From: Hsuehochloa calcarea
Taxonomy: Eukaryota; Streptophyta; Magnoliopsida; Poales; Poaceae
Assembly: GCA_036346395.1 (NCBI GenBank)
Contig: CM070594.1
Coordinates: 15,161,385-15,225,384, forward strand
DNA length: 64,000 nt
Direction of reading: 5' to 3'
Below, piece by piece: positions 33,056 to 43,761 of this stretch. How positions within the stretch are numbered: the first letter of the stretch is position 1; every line of letters begins with the position of its first letter. The notes beneath the pieces are model-generated. The model made no database searches and had not been told where the DNA came from. It saw nothing but the letters and a program-made list of their open reading frames with translations. Both the position numbers and the translations under genes were made by a program.

Positions 33056-35383
33056 ATGGCCAAGAAAGCCATCCAATACGCCGTGGTCAGTATACTACTT
33101 CCCCCTTCTCTTCTTGGCTCGCATGGGATGGGGATGTGACGTTGACGTTGGCGCCGCCGTGGCGCGCGGCGCGGTGTGGTGGTCGCAGGTGGACGCGTTC
33201 GCGGCGGAGCCGTTCAAGGGCAACCCCGCCGCGGTGTGCCTCCTGGAGGAGGAAGCGGCGGCGGCGGACGAGCGATGGATGCAGTCCGTCGCCGCCGAGT
33301 TCAACCTCTCCGATACCGCCTTCCTCGTCCGCGACTCCTCCAGCGCCGGCACCGCATCCGCCCCGCGGTTCCACCTCCGATGGTTCACCCCCGTCGCCGA
33401 GGTTGCCTAGCTTCCATCCATCTCCTCCGCAAATCTTGCAGCTTTTTACTACTAGCATCGTTCGGAACCCGTAAATTTTCACGGTCTCTTGTTCTTGATT
33501 CATCTCGATCACGCACACCGTCTTTGTTTAAGGTCGAGCTCTGCGGGCACGCGACATTGGCCTCCGCGCACTTCCTCTTCACATCCGTTCTTGCGAGGCA
33601 TGACATGGTTGAGTTCGCGACCAAGTCCGGGATCCTGACTGCTAAGAAGGTTCCTGCACCGAAGAGCACGGGCGTCTCAGGTGAGGAGGAGCAGGGGAAG
33701 CTATTCATCGAGTTGGATTTCCCCATGGTTGATCTCGTGGAGTGCAACTCCGCCGAGGTGCCGTCGATCCCCGAGAGTCTAAATGGCGCACCCATCGTCA
33801 GCGTTCACAAATCGGCAACCGCCGGTGACCTCATTGTACTTTCTCTCATCCTTGTCTTTCTCGCTTGATTTTCTATATTTCAAATTGCTTATTTCTGTTG
33901 GGGGCTCGAAATTAACTTCTAATTCGAAAATAATTAGGTCTATCATGATCATCATTTTTCCTGGGCATAACAAGTACTCTCTCAATGCACAATGAACTAT
34001 TTTAGGATTTTAGGCAGAAATATTTAGAAATGTACTAGTCAATAATTTTGTTCTGAATATTGTCTGTGTGTGTGTCCTGATGCTACAATGAATGTAGGCT
34101 ATAAACTTTCGGTAAAGATAGAGAATTAAAATGATAAATAAGGATGGAGAGGAGGGAATTGGAGCTGGACTTGTTCAGGTATCACTCACTAAAAGAATCT
34201 GACATGGCTTTCAGGTGGAACTTTCTTCAGGAAAAGAGGTTGCTGATATCATTCCTAATATTGACGAAATAAAAAATGTGCCGGCAGAGGAGTTATTGTT
34301 ACAGGGCCGGCACCTGCTGGATCTGGATATGACTTCTTCACACGTTTCTTCTGCCCAAAATTTGGGATAGATGAGGTGATGCTAATCTTTCTCCCAAGTT
34401 AAATATATAGAGAGTGGAGCTTGTTAACTTACCATGGCATTGACCATTTCAGTGACAAAATATGTAGGAAACTGTAAGAAAAATTGCTTCATGATTGCCT
34501 TTGCATCAAAAAAAATTTTGTCGTATAACATATATGTTACATCTTTCAGTCTGTATACCATGCATACTGTTGGGTTTTCTACTTGCAGCATGTTGTCAAC
34601 CTTGCTTGTCCTAAATTTTAATGGTTAAATCATCATGAATTATTTTTCTTCGGTTTGAAACACATCTTGATTCATAATATAATATTAGAAGCAATGCTTG
34701 CAGTGTAGACCCTCTAGCCACAAATAAGTGACGTTTTGGACATTGACACGGTCCCAAAACGCAACTTTGATCACCAATTTATATTGTCATATATTTATAA
34801 AACCTACTAAAATTATGAATGGATTTTTGGGGCGTACTGGGTATCGATATTTTGTTTGGAATTGAACTTCATAATTGAGATACGTTTTGGTTTCGAATGC
34901 TTGTCAGTTAATCTTTCTCCTAGAATGACGATTGCCTGTACTATGCCTTGACCGTTGAAGAATTCTGTTTTAGTTATGTGTGCTTGTGATAGCTTGGCAA
35001 AATTCCTCTTTCTTAACTCGTAAGTCATAAATCCTTGATCACTATATTTTGACAGGATCCTGTTTGTGGTAGCGCACATTGCTTTTTGGCACCCTATTGG
35101 GGTGGAAAGCTGGGGAAACAAAAACTGACGGCGTTTCAAGTATGTCCTCGCAACCTTTTCGACAAGTAAATTACTATTTGGATATTCATTTTTTTTCAAA
35201 ATAAAATCTTCGACGTGTGCTCAATCAACCAGATATTCAGATTTGTTTTCCTTTCATGTGTTGATGTATCATCAGGCATCTCCAAGGAGCGGAATATTGT
35301 ACCTGGAGTTGGAAGATGCGGCTAGGAGAGTGCGGATTCAGGGAGAAGCTGTTACTGTGATGGCTGGGACCCTCCTAGCCTAG
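33056..35383 (+). CDS. PhzF-family isomerase-like protein, six exons
   Basis: Exons: 33056-33085, 33189-33401, 33533-33835, 34215-34375, 35056-35139 and 35276-35383, all with GT-AG introns and all in phase 0. The product would be about 299 residues, the usual PhzF length. Start MAKKAIQYAVV leads into the family signature VDAFAAEPFKGNPAAVC. Exon 3 has LCGHATLASAH; exons 4-6 have GSGYDFFTRFF and DPVCGSAHCFLAPYW. Bacterial PhzF isomerises a phenazine precursor with a catalytic Glu in an NLSE motif; here it reads NLSD. The plant homologues' substrate is unknown. Exon 4 is 161 nt, not 162: one base is missing in an A-run near 34272, breaking the frame between EIKN and CAGRGVIVTG. This is either a recent null allele or a consensus error. 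No other stop is seen. Confidence 0.9.
34700..34805. mobile_element. MITE-like relic in intron 4
   Basis: ACAAATAAGTGACGTTTTGG with CACGGTCCCAAAACGCAA downstream resembles the internal sequence of a common rice Stowaway/Tourist-type MITE. Terminal inverted repeats are not preserved. It lies deep in the intron and should not affect splicing. Confidence 0.4.
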
Positions 35384-35495
35384 CGTCTATATCTACTCGT
35401 CTATGCTCAGATTAAGGACCACGACCATTGTTGAACCTGTACTGCAATTCTGTTTGCTAATATGTGCTGGTGATTTAACACTGTCAAATTATTGG

Positions 35496-35501
35496 AATAA
35501 A
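35496..35501 (+). promoter_or_regulatory. probable polyadenylation signal
   Basis: AATAAA 113 bases after the stop of the PhzF-like gene, in an AT-rich 3' UTR. Plant signals are loose, so this is suggestive only. Confidence 0.4.
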
Positions 35502-35509
35502 AGCTCATG

Positions 35510-36000
35510 CTGAGATCATCTAGATTATCTAAGAAATGCCCGGCAAAACAACCTGGAATTTATGGGTCACATACTGCAAGGGCGTGTAATGTTTACTTAG
35601 AAGTACAAATTGCGAGCCAGCGACTTGAGCGGCTTGATTATGAGGCGAAATTGACGTTGCAAGAGGTTCATCGCTCGCTCTGATCAGACAGTCGTTGCAA
35701 GAGCCAGAACTGAGTTCGAAAGTTTGCATTTTATGGATTTCTCGCATGATAAGTGATCCATATGGTCGAATACAAGGTCAACACTCACCTCAAAGTGATG
35801 CCCGGATCACTGAAGAACATTTCGTTTAGGACAAGCAGAGAAAAAAGCAACGTGAAGAACATTCGACAAGCACTTCATATATTTACATGTTTAGTTAAAG
35901 AAAGAACTGGAGGCCGGCAACGAGATATCACATCTCTCGATCGCGGCAAACACAAAAGAATCAACTCGTCGAGTCCGAAATCTGAATGAAGTACACTACC
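35510..36000. other. intergenic DNA between two genes
   Basis: No conserved coding sequence seen. It lies between the convergent 3' ends of the PhzF-like gene (plus) and the 88-residue gene (minus). Short frames at 35529-35989 have no support. Confidence 0.4.
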
Positions 36001-36013
36001 GGTGAGTGGTGAC

Positions 36014-36280
36014 TCATGGCCACATCACGTCCACCGCTATCCTCGAGTACACGGCGAGATCCTCGAACGACTCGCCCTTCTTCCCCTCCTCACGCCTCGC
36101 CTCGGCGGCGGCCTCCTGCTTCGCTTCCGCCGGCGCCCGTTCTCCCTTGGCCGCCGTCGCCGCTGCGGCGGGGCGGAAGTCCCGCAGGCTGTGGCCGCTC
36201 ATGTAGCAGTTGGCCGCCAGCACGCCGGTGCTCTCCGCGCCACCGAGCAGCTCCGACAGCAGCAGAACGATCGAAGCCAT
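36014..36280 (-). CDS. small Ala/Glu-rich protein of unknown function
   Basis: An 88-residue frame on the minus strand. I chose ATG at 36280 (MASIVLLLSELLGGAES) rather than an in-frame ATG at 36331. The upstream extension is transcript-leader-like and the (GGT)n tract lies further out at 36356-36380. Residues 1-40 are mildly hydrophobic with one Cys and end SGHSLRDFRP. Residues 41-70 are Ala/Glu/Lys-rich low complexity, possibly helical. The tail is FEDLAVYSRIAVDVMWP. Codon use is GC-rich, as in many grass genes, and a TATA box lies about 175 bases upstream. I do not recognise the family and assign no function. Confidence 0.6.
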   Translation of the reverse strand: MASIVLLLSELLGGAESTGVLAANCYMSGHSLRDFRPAAAATAAKGERAPAEAKQEAAAEARREEGKKGESFEDLAVYSRIAVDVMWP

Positions 36281-36355
36281 CAACGATCGACCTCCCAAGA
36301 AACGAACGATCGAAACAAACAAACAAACCAACCAAGAAATTAAGAAAGAACAGAG

Positions 36356-36380
36356 GTGGTGGTGGTGGTGGTGGTGGTGT
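36356..36380. repeat. (GGT)8 microsatellite
   Basis: 25 bases of GGT repeat in the probable 5' leader of the 88-residue minus-strand gene (ACC repeats in the transcript). It is a likely length-polymorphic site. Confidence 0.95.
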
Positions 36381-36451
36381 ACTGTACTGGCTGTCGGAAA
36401 CTAAAGCAGCTCGGAATTGTGGCTCTACGGATTCGGTGTAGGGAAGGGGAG

Positions 36452-36464
36452 GGTTTATATTATA
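36452..36464 (-). promoter_or_regulatory. TATA box of the 88-residue gene
   Basis: Minus strand TATAATATAAACC, about 175 bases upstream of ATG 36280. It supports transcription on this strand through the GGT tract into the small gene. Confidence 0.55.
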
Positions 36465-36499
36465 TGTACGCGCGCCCGTAACGGTGGGCCGCGTGTGGT

Positions 36500-37160
36500 T
36501 TTCGACGGCCAGCCGCCATGAATGGCCGCCGGCTTGTTTGGTGGGTGGCCGGCTACAATTCGACTGATTCGGATTCCACCTGCGGATGCATGCGCTTACG
36601 CTATCCAGTGAGAGGAGTAAGCTAGCCGCACTCTAAGACAGACGGCCGGCCGCTGGGTTTCGGCCGAAACAGCTTACTGGGCACCCAGGAAAACGGAGGC
36701 AGCCAGGCCCGGGCCAAAACCCCTTGCTTTGTCAACCTGACAAAATTGCTAAACAGCACTCGAGTGTTTTTTTTTAGGGAATACTCGTTTGTTTGTTTTC
36801 TAGAAGGCAGAAACAAATGGTTCGTCTACACAACACAGGACAGCACATAATTGAAGAAAGAAAGAATTGAAAAGAGGCCGGCAGGTGAGCCATCGTCATC
36901 CAAAACCAATCGACCACTACTTATATTTACCAGGGGCAAGACAGGACAGCAACAACCGCCACCTATATCGATCGTCTTAATCAAACAACAAAAAGAAATT
37001 AATTACTGGAAACTATGTGAACGAAGAAGATTAAAAAGAAAAAGGAGCTCAGAGAAAGAAGAAAAACGACGCCTCTCGCATAGCAAAATTGGAGCGAGCG
37101 GAGCAGGAGCCGTACGTACGTTCTAGCGATGTATTAATGGGCCGCGTTGATCATTCGCTA
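36500..37160. other. intergenic DNA, no gene recognised
   Basis: CCGGCCG-rich promoter-like sequence (36500-36720), then A- and GA-rich DNA to 37110. Two runs of CGTACGTACG type occur near 37112. Nothing codes convincingly. Confidence 0.4.
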
Positions 37161-37162
37161 GC

Positions 37163-37327
37163 TTACATGTGCCAGAGCGCGCCGCCGTGGGGGTAGGAGG
37201 CCGACGAGGTGGAGAAGAGGTCGTCGTGGGTGAGGGCGCCGCAGGCGCGCAGCGGATCGGAGGGGAGGAGGCGGTCGCAGCAGAGCGGGCAGGTGGCATC
37301 GAGAGCGATCGAGTAAGCCGAGACAAT
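37163..37327 (-). CDS. orphan Cys-rich terminal exon, 5' part missing
   Basis: A minus-strand open segment of 54 codons ends at TAA 37163-37165. It reads DATCPLCCDRLLPSDPLR, then ALTHDDLFSTSSASYPHGG and a final ALWHM. The CPLCC cluster could bind metal, but there is no complete finger. There is no ATG in frame, an in-frame TGA sits just upstream (37328-37330), and there is no AG acceptor in between, so no intact gene model works. Other frames upstream (37340-37500) stay open, so a frameshift is likely. Strong GC-rich codon bias suggests it is or was coding. I do not recognise the family. Confidence 0.4.
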   Translation of the reverse strand: MVSAYSIALDATCPLCCDRLLPSDPLRACGALTHDDLFSTSSASYPHGGALWHM

Positions 37328-37339
37328 TCAGAGAAGACA

Positions 37340-37860
37340 AGAGGAGGCGCGGTGTCGTGCGTAGGTAGGCGGTGCAGTGGCAGCAGTGACAAGTTGCACT
37401 GCACGGCAGGCAGGGGTGCGTGGTACGAGGACGCGATCAACCCTGTCAAATTCCAAACCGTTAGATCAAAACAGCAACGTACAAAATTAAACAACTCAAA
37501 AAAAAACATGAACTACACATCTTATTGAATTCTGATCCGGCCCGTTATGATTTGTTTGTGGCCCATTGTTTTAGTCTCTCACTGGCCTCTTCTTTGCCAG
37601 ATTTTCAGCCCAGTAAAAAAACAAATATTGCACAAACTTAATAACCAAGTTTGTTCAATTGCATGATCGATCAAACAAAGAAAAAACTGGAACATAAGAA
37701 AAGGGAAAATATATGGCAGAGAAGAAACAAATACAGAAGAACGTCACGAGGACACAAGAAAGGAGCAGACATGAAACAGCAAAGACCAGATCAAAAAGAA
37801 GATGAAGAAAGGAATAGAACCGATCTCTTGGATTCCATGAAGATAGAAGGTAAATCTTGA
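37340..37860. other. AT-rich DNA, no gene recognised
   Basis: Short A-rich frames only (for example 37651-37860 with many Lys/Arg). These read as the antisense of a decayed LINE tail rather than as a gene. Confidence 0.4.
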
Positions 37861-37869
37861 ACTAACCTC

Positions 37870-38110
37870 GTGCTAAAACCCCATATCGTCCTTCAAAAAG
37901 GAGTTGAACCCTAACTCCTGCTGCAAATTGATCTCTTGCTTCAAGTAACACATCACAAAACTATAGCATGATCCGAGCTGCACACCGATCTCTTGTTTAT
38001 CAGCATTGCTTCTTTTCTAGCATCTGAACTCTTCCTTGATCTATCTGGCTGCAACATGTTTTTAAAAACTCTATTGTTTCTCTCCTTCCATAACACCTCC
38101 ATTATGGGTT
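37870..38110 (-). pseudogene. LINE ORF2 C-terminal remnant
   Basis: The minus strand near 38070-38100 reads WKERNNRVFKNM. This matches the zf-RVT-type end of plant LINE ORF2 proteins, where a W.ERN.R.F block closes the protein. It is followed by a decaying AT-rich tail. No RT domain is left. Confidence 0.5.
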
Positions 38111-39040
38111 CTTAATCCACATTGACCACATCTCCAAATACAAGATTGAAGATCATGCGTGAGTAAGTTGTTTCTGTATCATTCCAGCAGACTAAGAACA
38201 TGGATACCTACATAGCAAACAATCTCATCAGGGGAACTGAATTTGGCTACTGACAGGGCAAACACAATGGCCAGCAATATTAAGCAACTACACATCAACT
38301 TCACCAACATGCCTAAATATCTGGATTTCAATTATTTCAATATTGATAAAACCAACACAAGAAAGATAGACAAGAAAAACAGCAATAGAAAAACTGTTTG
38401 TAATGGTTGTAACTCTAATTTTATTGTTCTCATGTCTGATGGACTGTCATATGCAGTACATTTGTATATCATATTAATGCGAGGGGCACAAGTATTAGAA
38501 AATATGATTTCTAGGTATACTATTGGGTCAATACAATTGTAACAGGTTGATATTTATCAAACCTACAACAATTAACAGAAAATCTACCAATCACTTAATT
38601 TTCTGAAATGTGCACTTCATAGACTCATGACTGATATATTAAATTGATAAGGGATATTATAGTAATTACATAAAACTGCTTGAAAACACACAAAAAAAAA
38701 ACTTGTCTATAAGACATAGACAACTAAATATGAGAAGGATGGATGTTAACTAATAAGGTAGTCATAAGACATAAACAACTAAATATTATGCTAAAAGCTT
38801 TTAAATATAGTAATTAATATGGTTACATGACATTCATGCCAACAAAACTAGTTAATACACATTAATGGCACATCAGTAATTGATTTTATATGTATTGCAG
38901 GAGCAAAAAACATGATCAGCAAATAGATTACACAATTATACAGAGATAGGGAATCAGTGGTAACACAGCACCAACTTCAACATGAGGACGCTGTCATAAA
39001 CATTATCAACATGACTATTTTACTAAAATTCATTACTTCT
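38111..39040. other. AT-rich DNA upstream of the FAR1-like gene
   Basis: One frame (38243-38542, 99 codons) is open but has no recognisable domain. A short direct repeat CATAAGACATAAACAACTAAATAT / TATAAGACATAGACAACTAAATAT lies at 38709 and 38762. This region could hold the transposon's 5' end. Confidence 0.35.
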
Positions 39041-39045
39041 GCAGG

Positions 39046-40200
39046 TAACACGATTTGATTACTCCATTGATCAACATCAACTTCAGAAAGAGTGCACAAA
39101 TCCTCTATATGAAGAATCATCATTGGTTAAATTTGATTTAATGATAGTAAGTTTGTAACATATTTTTGAATCATTTGATAGAAGAACAAATTTAATTTAA
39201 TTGTGTGTTTCTTCTTTTCAACAAATAGAAGGCATGCATACTCCAGCACTCAACAACAAAACCTGTACCATACAGGTATAATACAAATATAAATAAATTG
39301 GTAATCTTGTTTTAGTTTAGTAATTTGGTCACCCTGTTTTAGTTTTGTATTTTATTATTTTGCAGGATACACAGTTTTCTTACACAAATTTGATGCAACA
39401 AATCATCAGTAGCCAAGAGTCAAACTTAGCAAATACTACTTTTGATGACTTCGATAAAGCGATGACTAGTTACACAAGTATTTTGTCAACCCCAAGCTGT
39501 TTTGAGGTGCAGAAACAAATATATCAAATTTCAGCTATGAAAACAGTATAACTTGAAGACTAATTTTCAGTTATTTACTACAGAATTCAATGATCTTAAC
39601 AAGCAACAGAACCATTGAAGACCACTCTATGGTGGATAAGATCAATGCAGCAGAAAAAGAAAAAATCCAACAATAAGGAAAGGTAAGCGGAATACAACAG
39701 TACGAGTTAAGACCATACAATTAGTTTTGCAGCAACACCTATGAAAAGAAAAAAGAGACATGATATTTATTGCAAATTGTTGAATTGTAGGTAGAAGAAA
39801 GAAGACTAAGAGAGATGAACAATCAGGCAAATGCAATAATGATATTTCAAAATTCAGAAATGAAATTGAATATAAAAAATGGAACTGGCATTATTGAGGT
39901 AAAAAGTTCTTCCATGTATTTGAGAACTTACTCTCAGTGTAATTAAATTAAGTTTTGAATATTGTACTATTGTGATTATTGTGGATTTGTTACTCATCTA
40001 AGGCAAATACAGGGAGAATTTTCGAAAATCACATGCTCTACAGACACTGAATACAGAGGCGTAGATGTTTGGTCTCTAGATGTATTCAATTTGGAGGAAG
40101 ACCACAATGCAAGTCAACAATTGTAAAAATAAGACAATACAAGACATGTTTAGAATGAAAGAAAAATATATTCAACAATAACTATGCTTTCCTTTTACAG
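39046..40200 (+). pseudogene. probable 5' exons of the FAR1/MULE-type gene
   Basis: Alternating coding-like blocks and AT-rich introns with GT/AG borders. Examples are a block after TTTTGCAG at 39365 (FSYTNLMQQIISSQESNLA), a block ending GTAAAAAG at about 39900, and one ending before 40140. They lead into the acidic N-terminal region at 40201. The exon chain is inferred from splice signals only; I could not confirm continuous frame. Confidence 0.35.
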
Positions 40201-41060
40201 GCAGAAGCTCAAGCAAATGAAAGAGATAGAGAGCAAACAGATTCAAGGAGAGCGATAATCAATGTACAACACGAAAACATAGAAGACAGTAATGCAATAG
40301 ACGACAATGAGGAAATAACTGAGGAAGATATCGAAGAGTTCCTAGAAAGAGAAGAACGAGCAACAACTCAAGGGAACAATTTGCAAATTGATAGCAAATA
40401 CACACCACAAATGGGAATGCAATTCAAAACTTTCGAAGAGGCGCACCACTTCTTCAACTTTTATGCTTATATAACTGGATTTTTAGTAGCAAAAACACAT
40501 AACTACCGCACAACAAGCAAGAAGAGGAAGAATGAAGTCACAAGAGTAACATATAGATTCAACAGAAATGGAATAGGTGAACAAAAACCGGAAGAAGAAT
40601 CAGAAATTATAGTTGCAGAGAGGCAAACAAAAGTACTAAACAGAACTGGATGTGAATGTGTGATGGTTGTATCAGAAAAGAAAGAAATATGGATAATAAC
40701 AAGGCTTGATCTAGATCACAATCATGAGCTATGTACATGAGTACATGAGTTCAGCAGAAAAAAGGTTGATAAGAACTTTCAAGGAATGCAACATACCAAC
40801 AAGAAGTATGATTACAATTCTATCATTCCTGCGTGGTGGACTGACAGCTTTGCCCTACACCAAGAAAGATGTTAGCAATGTTGTCACAATAATTAATAGA
40901 GAAACAACAAACAAGGACATGCAGCTTGTACTCAAGTATTTGATGTAAACAATCAGAAGACAACGAATTTTATTATGATCTAGATCTTGATGAAAACAAC
41001 AAAGTCAGGAATATGTTTTGGACAGATGGAAGATCAAAGAAATACTATCAAGATTATGGA
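40201..41060 (+). pseudogene. FAR1-type DNA-binding domain, broken
   Basis: An acidic lead (EEDIEEFLEREER) is followed by the FAR1 DNA-binding domain at 40420-40733, with FKTFEEAHHFFNFYAY, TGCECVMVV and DLDHNHELC carrying the C..C..H.H zinc ligands. At 40738 a TGA occurs where a short stretch is missing. The linked frame resumes with VHEYMSSAEKRLIRTFKECN and LSFLRGGLTALPYTKKDV, then stops again at 40946. The last block (FYYDLDLDENNKVRNMFWTD, then YYQDYGD) leads into the transposase-like core. FAR1/FHY3 proteins are transcription factors derived from Mutator-like transposases. This copy has at least two frameshifts before the solo LTR. Confidence 0.85.
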
Positions 41061-41065
41061 GATTG
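41061..41065. repeat. target-site duplication (gattg), left
   Basis: GATTG immediately before the LTR start TGTAACACCC, repeated at 43326-43330 immediately after the LTR end TATTACA. Confidence 0.93.
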
Positions 41066-43325
41066 TGTAACACCCTAGCTATTCGGAAGCCAAAATATTA
41101 CCTAAAAGACTAACATACAACCAAATTGCGGAAGAATTTAAACTGAATCTCTTCTAAGCATATGTAGGGACCACTTTAATAGCAGCATGGCAGGAGTAAA
41201 GACTGAATTCATCAAACATAATCAAGGAATAATTAAAGTGAACCACTAGCAGCATTTAACAAGAAAACCTAACAGAAAGGGAAATATCATACAATAGTAA
41301 ACTTATTTATTACAGTTCCTCGATTAACAAATGACAGACATAAACGACATTTTTTAATGAAAGTAAATTATGGTGGACTGTGTGAAATGTACTTGTCTAC
41401 TCCCTCCCAACAAAGCCATCAACAATGATCACCTAAATAAATAAATAAAACAAGACTGAGTCGAAACTCAGCAAGTACAGTAAGCAATTGAACATACACG
41501 GTTATGAACAAGTCTATCTCAATACGAAATCTGAACTTATCTCTGAACACTTATGAGTATGAATGGAATGAATGGATGCATTGAAAGGAAAGGACTGCAC
41601 ACATGCTCATACCGGTATAGCGAGTGACACACCCGTCAGTGCTCACTTAAACCCGTACTTAACAAAGTCCGGGGATCCAATCACCGTATGAAGAACGTTT
41701 CATATGGGTATCCGAAATTGCCCACATTGGAATGGTGGGTCTTACGTTCCCATACTGGAATTGATGGGTCTTAACAATTTCACTCCCATGGACGGAACAT
41801 GAACAATGCAATAATGGAATGAATATATGCAATGAATGTCACCTCTTTCATTCACATGGATTATCAACTAAGAACGAATAAATATCATGAAGTATAAATC
41901 ATGGATCATAGAAATAACATCGCATCAACAACATTCAACTGTATAACATGAAGTATGAACACGGATCATAGAAGTAACATCGCATTAACAACATTCAACA
42001 GAAATCAATATGTCTTAACACATGGTACTTGCCTTCCGCGATGTGACGTACTAGGAGGCAACGAAGGTGCTCCTGCACTCGCCGCCTACACGAATGTGTA
42101 CTCAAACATAATAACACAGGATATGACGATGCTACCGGCAATCTACAATACCTCCTTGACTACACAATACAACAGATAGACCCGAATTGAAAATATACAA
42201 ATCACCCATCTAAACAATTCTGGACAGCGATACAGAAAAATTCATAATTAATGATCTGGAACTCGGAATGATATGAATCCAGTGCTCAATGAAACTTAAT
42301 GAGCAAACCTACAAAACTCTAGTTGATAAGATTTTCTAATTCTGCCAAAACATTTGACTAAAATGCAGTTGAAAATGCCTGACAGACATATATCCAGACA
42401 ATCAGTACAGCAGCGAAGAATATAACATAACTTTTACTCTAAGAGTCCAATTTGAGTGTTATTTATCAATATGGAAATATAATCAATTTATCTACATAAA
42501 AAATTTTGGGTGACAAGTCTGAATCTGCCCCTAAATAATTCATATTCCATCAAACATCTAAACTGACAATACTCGTCAGGTTTCTCAGGACAGCAATAAG
42601 GAATTTATCATGACTTTTGAACCACATATCGGATTTTCGTGATCTTGGTGGCTATGGAAAGCTAACAACCGTGGCTAAAATTATATAGGAGGGGAGAACC
42701 TCCATATAGGCCTCTAAAAGGTCAAAATAGACCATGCAACATACTGGATATTTTCTAGAATTTCTATTACAGCACGCCGATTCAATCCAAATCATCAATT
42801 CCTCCTCCAAACAATATCAAACAGCGAGTTATATCCTTCGTTACCCTTGAAGACCCACAGGGAGATGTGGATTAACCTCCCGAAGAACTTCCCCTCTTCT
42901 CCTTCTTCCTCCCTTCAAGTGGCCGGCCAAAGCGAGGGAAGAAACCGACCGGAGGAGACGGCAGGAAGAGGCGGCTTCGGGGGAGACCTTGGGGCAGCTC
43001 CGGGGATCGCCGGAGGCCAGCACCAAGGGGAGGAGGCGGCACCAAGGGGCAGGGGAGGCGCTGGTTTGGGGATAGGGGGTGGCAGCTCAAGGGGGGAAAA
43101 GTGGGGAGGGATAGGGGAGAAGGGGGGCTTAGGGTTGGGAGGGTGGGGCGATGGGCCTTGGGCCTAGTGCGCCTCCCCCCTTCCTTGGCCCCCCTCTTGG
43201 CCGGTCAGGGTCTCATTACCCTGGGCCGGAGGCCCGGGGTCCAAAAGTTTCTGAAAAACTTTGAATTTTAAAAAGATTCTCTCTCCCGAATAAATTCTTC
43301 TCAAACCGAAGTTCGTAGTATTACA
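41066..43325 (-). mobile_element. solo gypsy LTR inserted in the FAR1-type gene
   Basis: 2260 bp, plus strand TGTAACACCC to GTATTACA. It lies in reverse orientation relative to the LTR of the same general type at 44123-59252, whose 3' end (TTCCGAATAGCCAGGGTG) is matched here in reverse. It has perfect 5-bp duplications and no internal region, so it is a solo LTR left by recombination between the two LTRs of a full element. It includes a GC-rich block (42860-43260) near one end and a GAGTCGAAACTC dyad near 41455. Open frames inside are not genes. Confidence 0.92.
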
Positions 43326-43330
43326 GATTG
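43326..43330. repeat. target-site duplication (gattg), right
   Basis: GATTG right after the solo LTR. Removing the LTR and one copy restores an uninterrupted reading frame GDC-MSFDTTYLTNRY across the site. Confidence 0.93.
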
Positions 43331-43712
43331 CATGAGCTTTGACACTACATATCTAACAAATAGATATAATTTGCCATTTGCACCATTTGTTGGAATAACA
43401 GGTCATGCAAATACATGTATTTTTGGTTGTGCTTTCCTAGTAGATGAAACAGCTGCAACATTTGAATGGGTATTCACAACATTCCTAAAAGCAATGGGAG
43501 GGAAAGAACCAGTTTCTATAATAACAAATCAAGATGGTGCAATGAGGAGAGCAATAGCTACTATATTAAAACACTCAAATCACAGAAATTGTATATTTCA
43601 TATCAAGAAAAATGCTCAAGAGAAAGCAGCAATGAGTTTCAGGACAAAATCTGGTCTATATGAAGAGTTTGAGGACATCATCAACAACTCTAACAATTCC
43701 AGAATTCCAGGG
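43326..43712 (+). pseudogene. FAR1/MULE transposase core fragment
   Basis: The frame from 43332 reads SFDTTYLTNRYNLPFAPFVG, GCAFLVDETAATFEWVFTTF and IITNQDGAMRRAIATIL. This is the MULE transposase core of FAR1/FHY3 proteins, with the Asp of the DDE-like triad in SFDTTY and in TNQDGAM. It continues to GLYEEFEDIINNSNN and is cut at about 43700 by an unrelated GGGGGTAG and a short LTR terminus. The rest of the core, normally more than 200 residues, is missing. Confidence 0.88.
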
Positions 43713-43720
43713 GGGTAGAA

Positions 43721-43758
43721 TGTAATACTCCGGAATCGAATCGGGTGAATCGTGACTA
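43721..43758 (+). repeat. 38-bp stray LTR terminus
   Basis: These 38 bases, starting TGTAATACTCCGGAATCG, are identical to the first 38 bases of the LTR at 44123. They sit at the deletion scar of the FAR1-type gene, where the transposase core is cut and the C-terminal part resumes at about 43762. Confidence 0.9.
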
Positions 43759-43761
43759 TTG

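Noticed and set aside
32857..33474. 205-codon plus-strand frame overlapping the PhzF-like gene start
   Set aside because: It reads through exon 1, intron 1 and exon 2 in the wrong frame. The PhzF signature is in another frame with proper splice sites.
42847..43167. Gly-rich frame on the plus strand
   Set aside because: It is the GC-rich end of the solo LTR at 41066-43325, not a gene.
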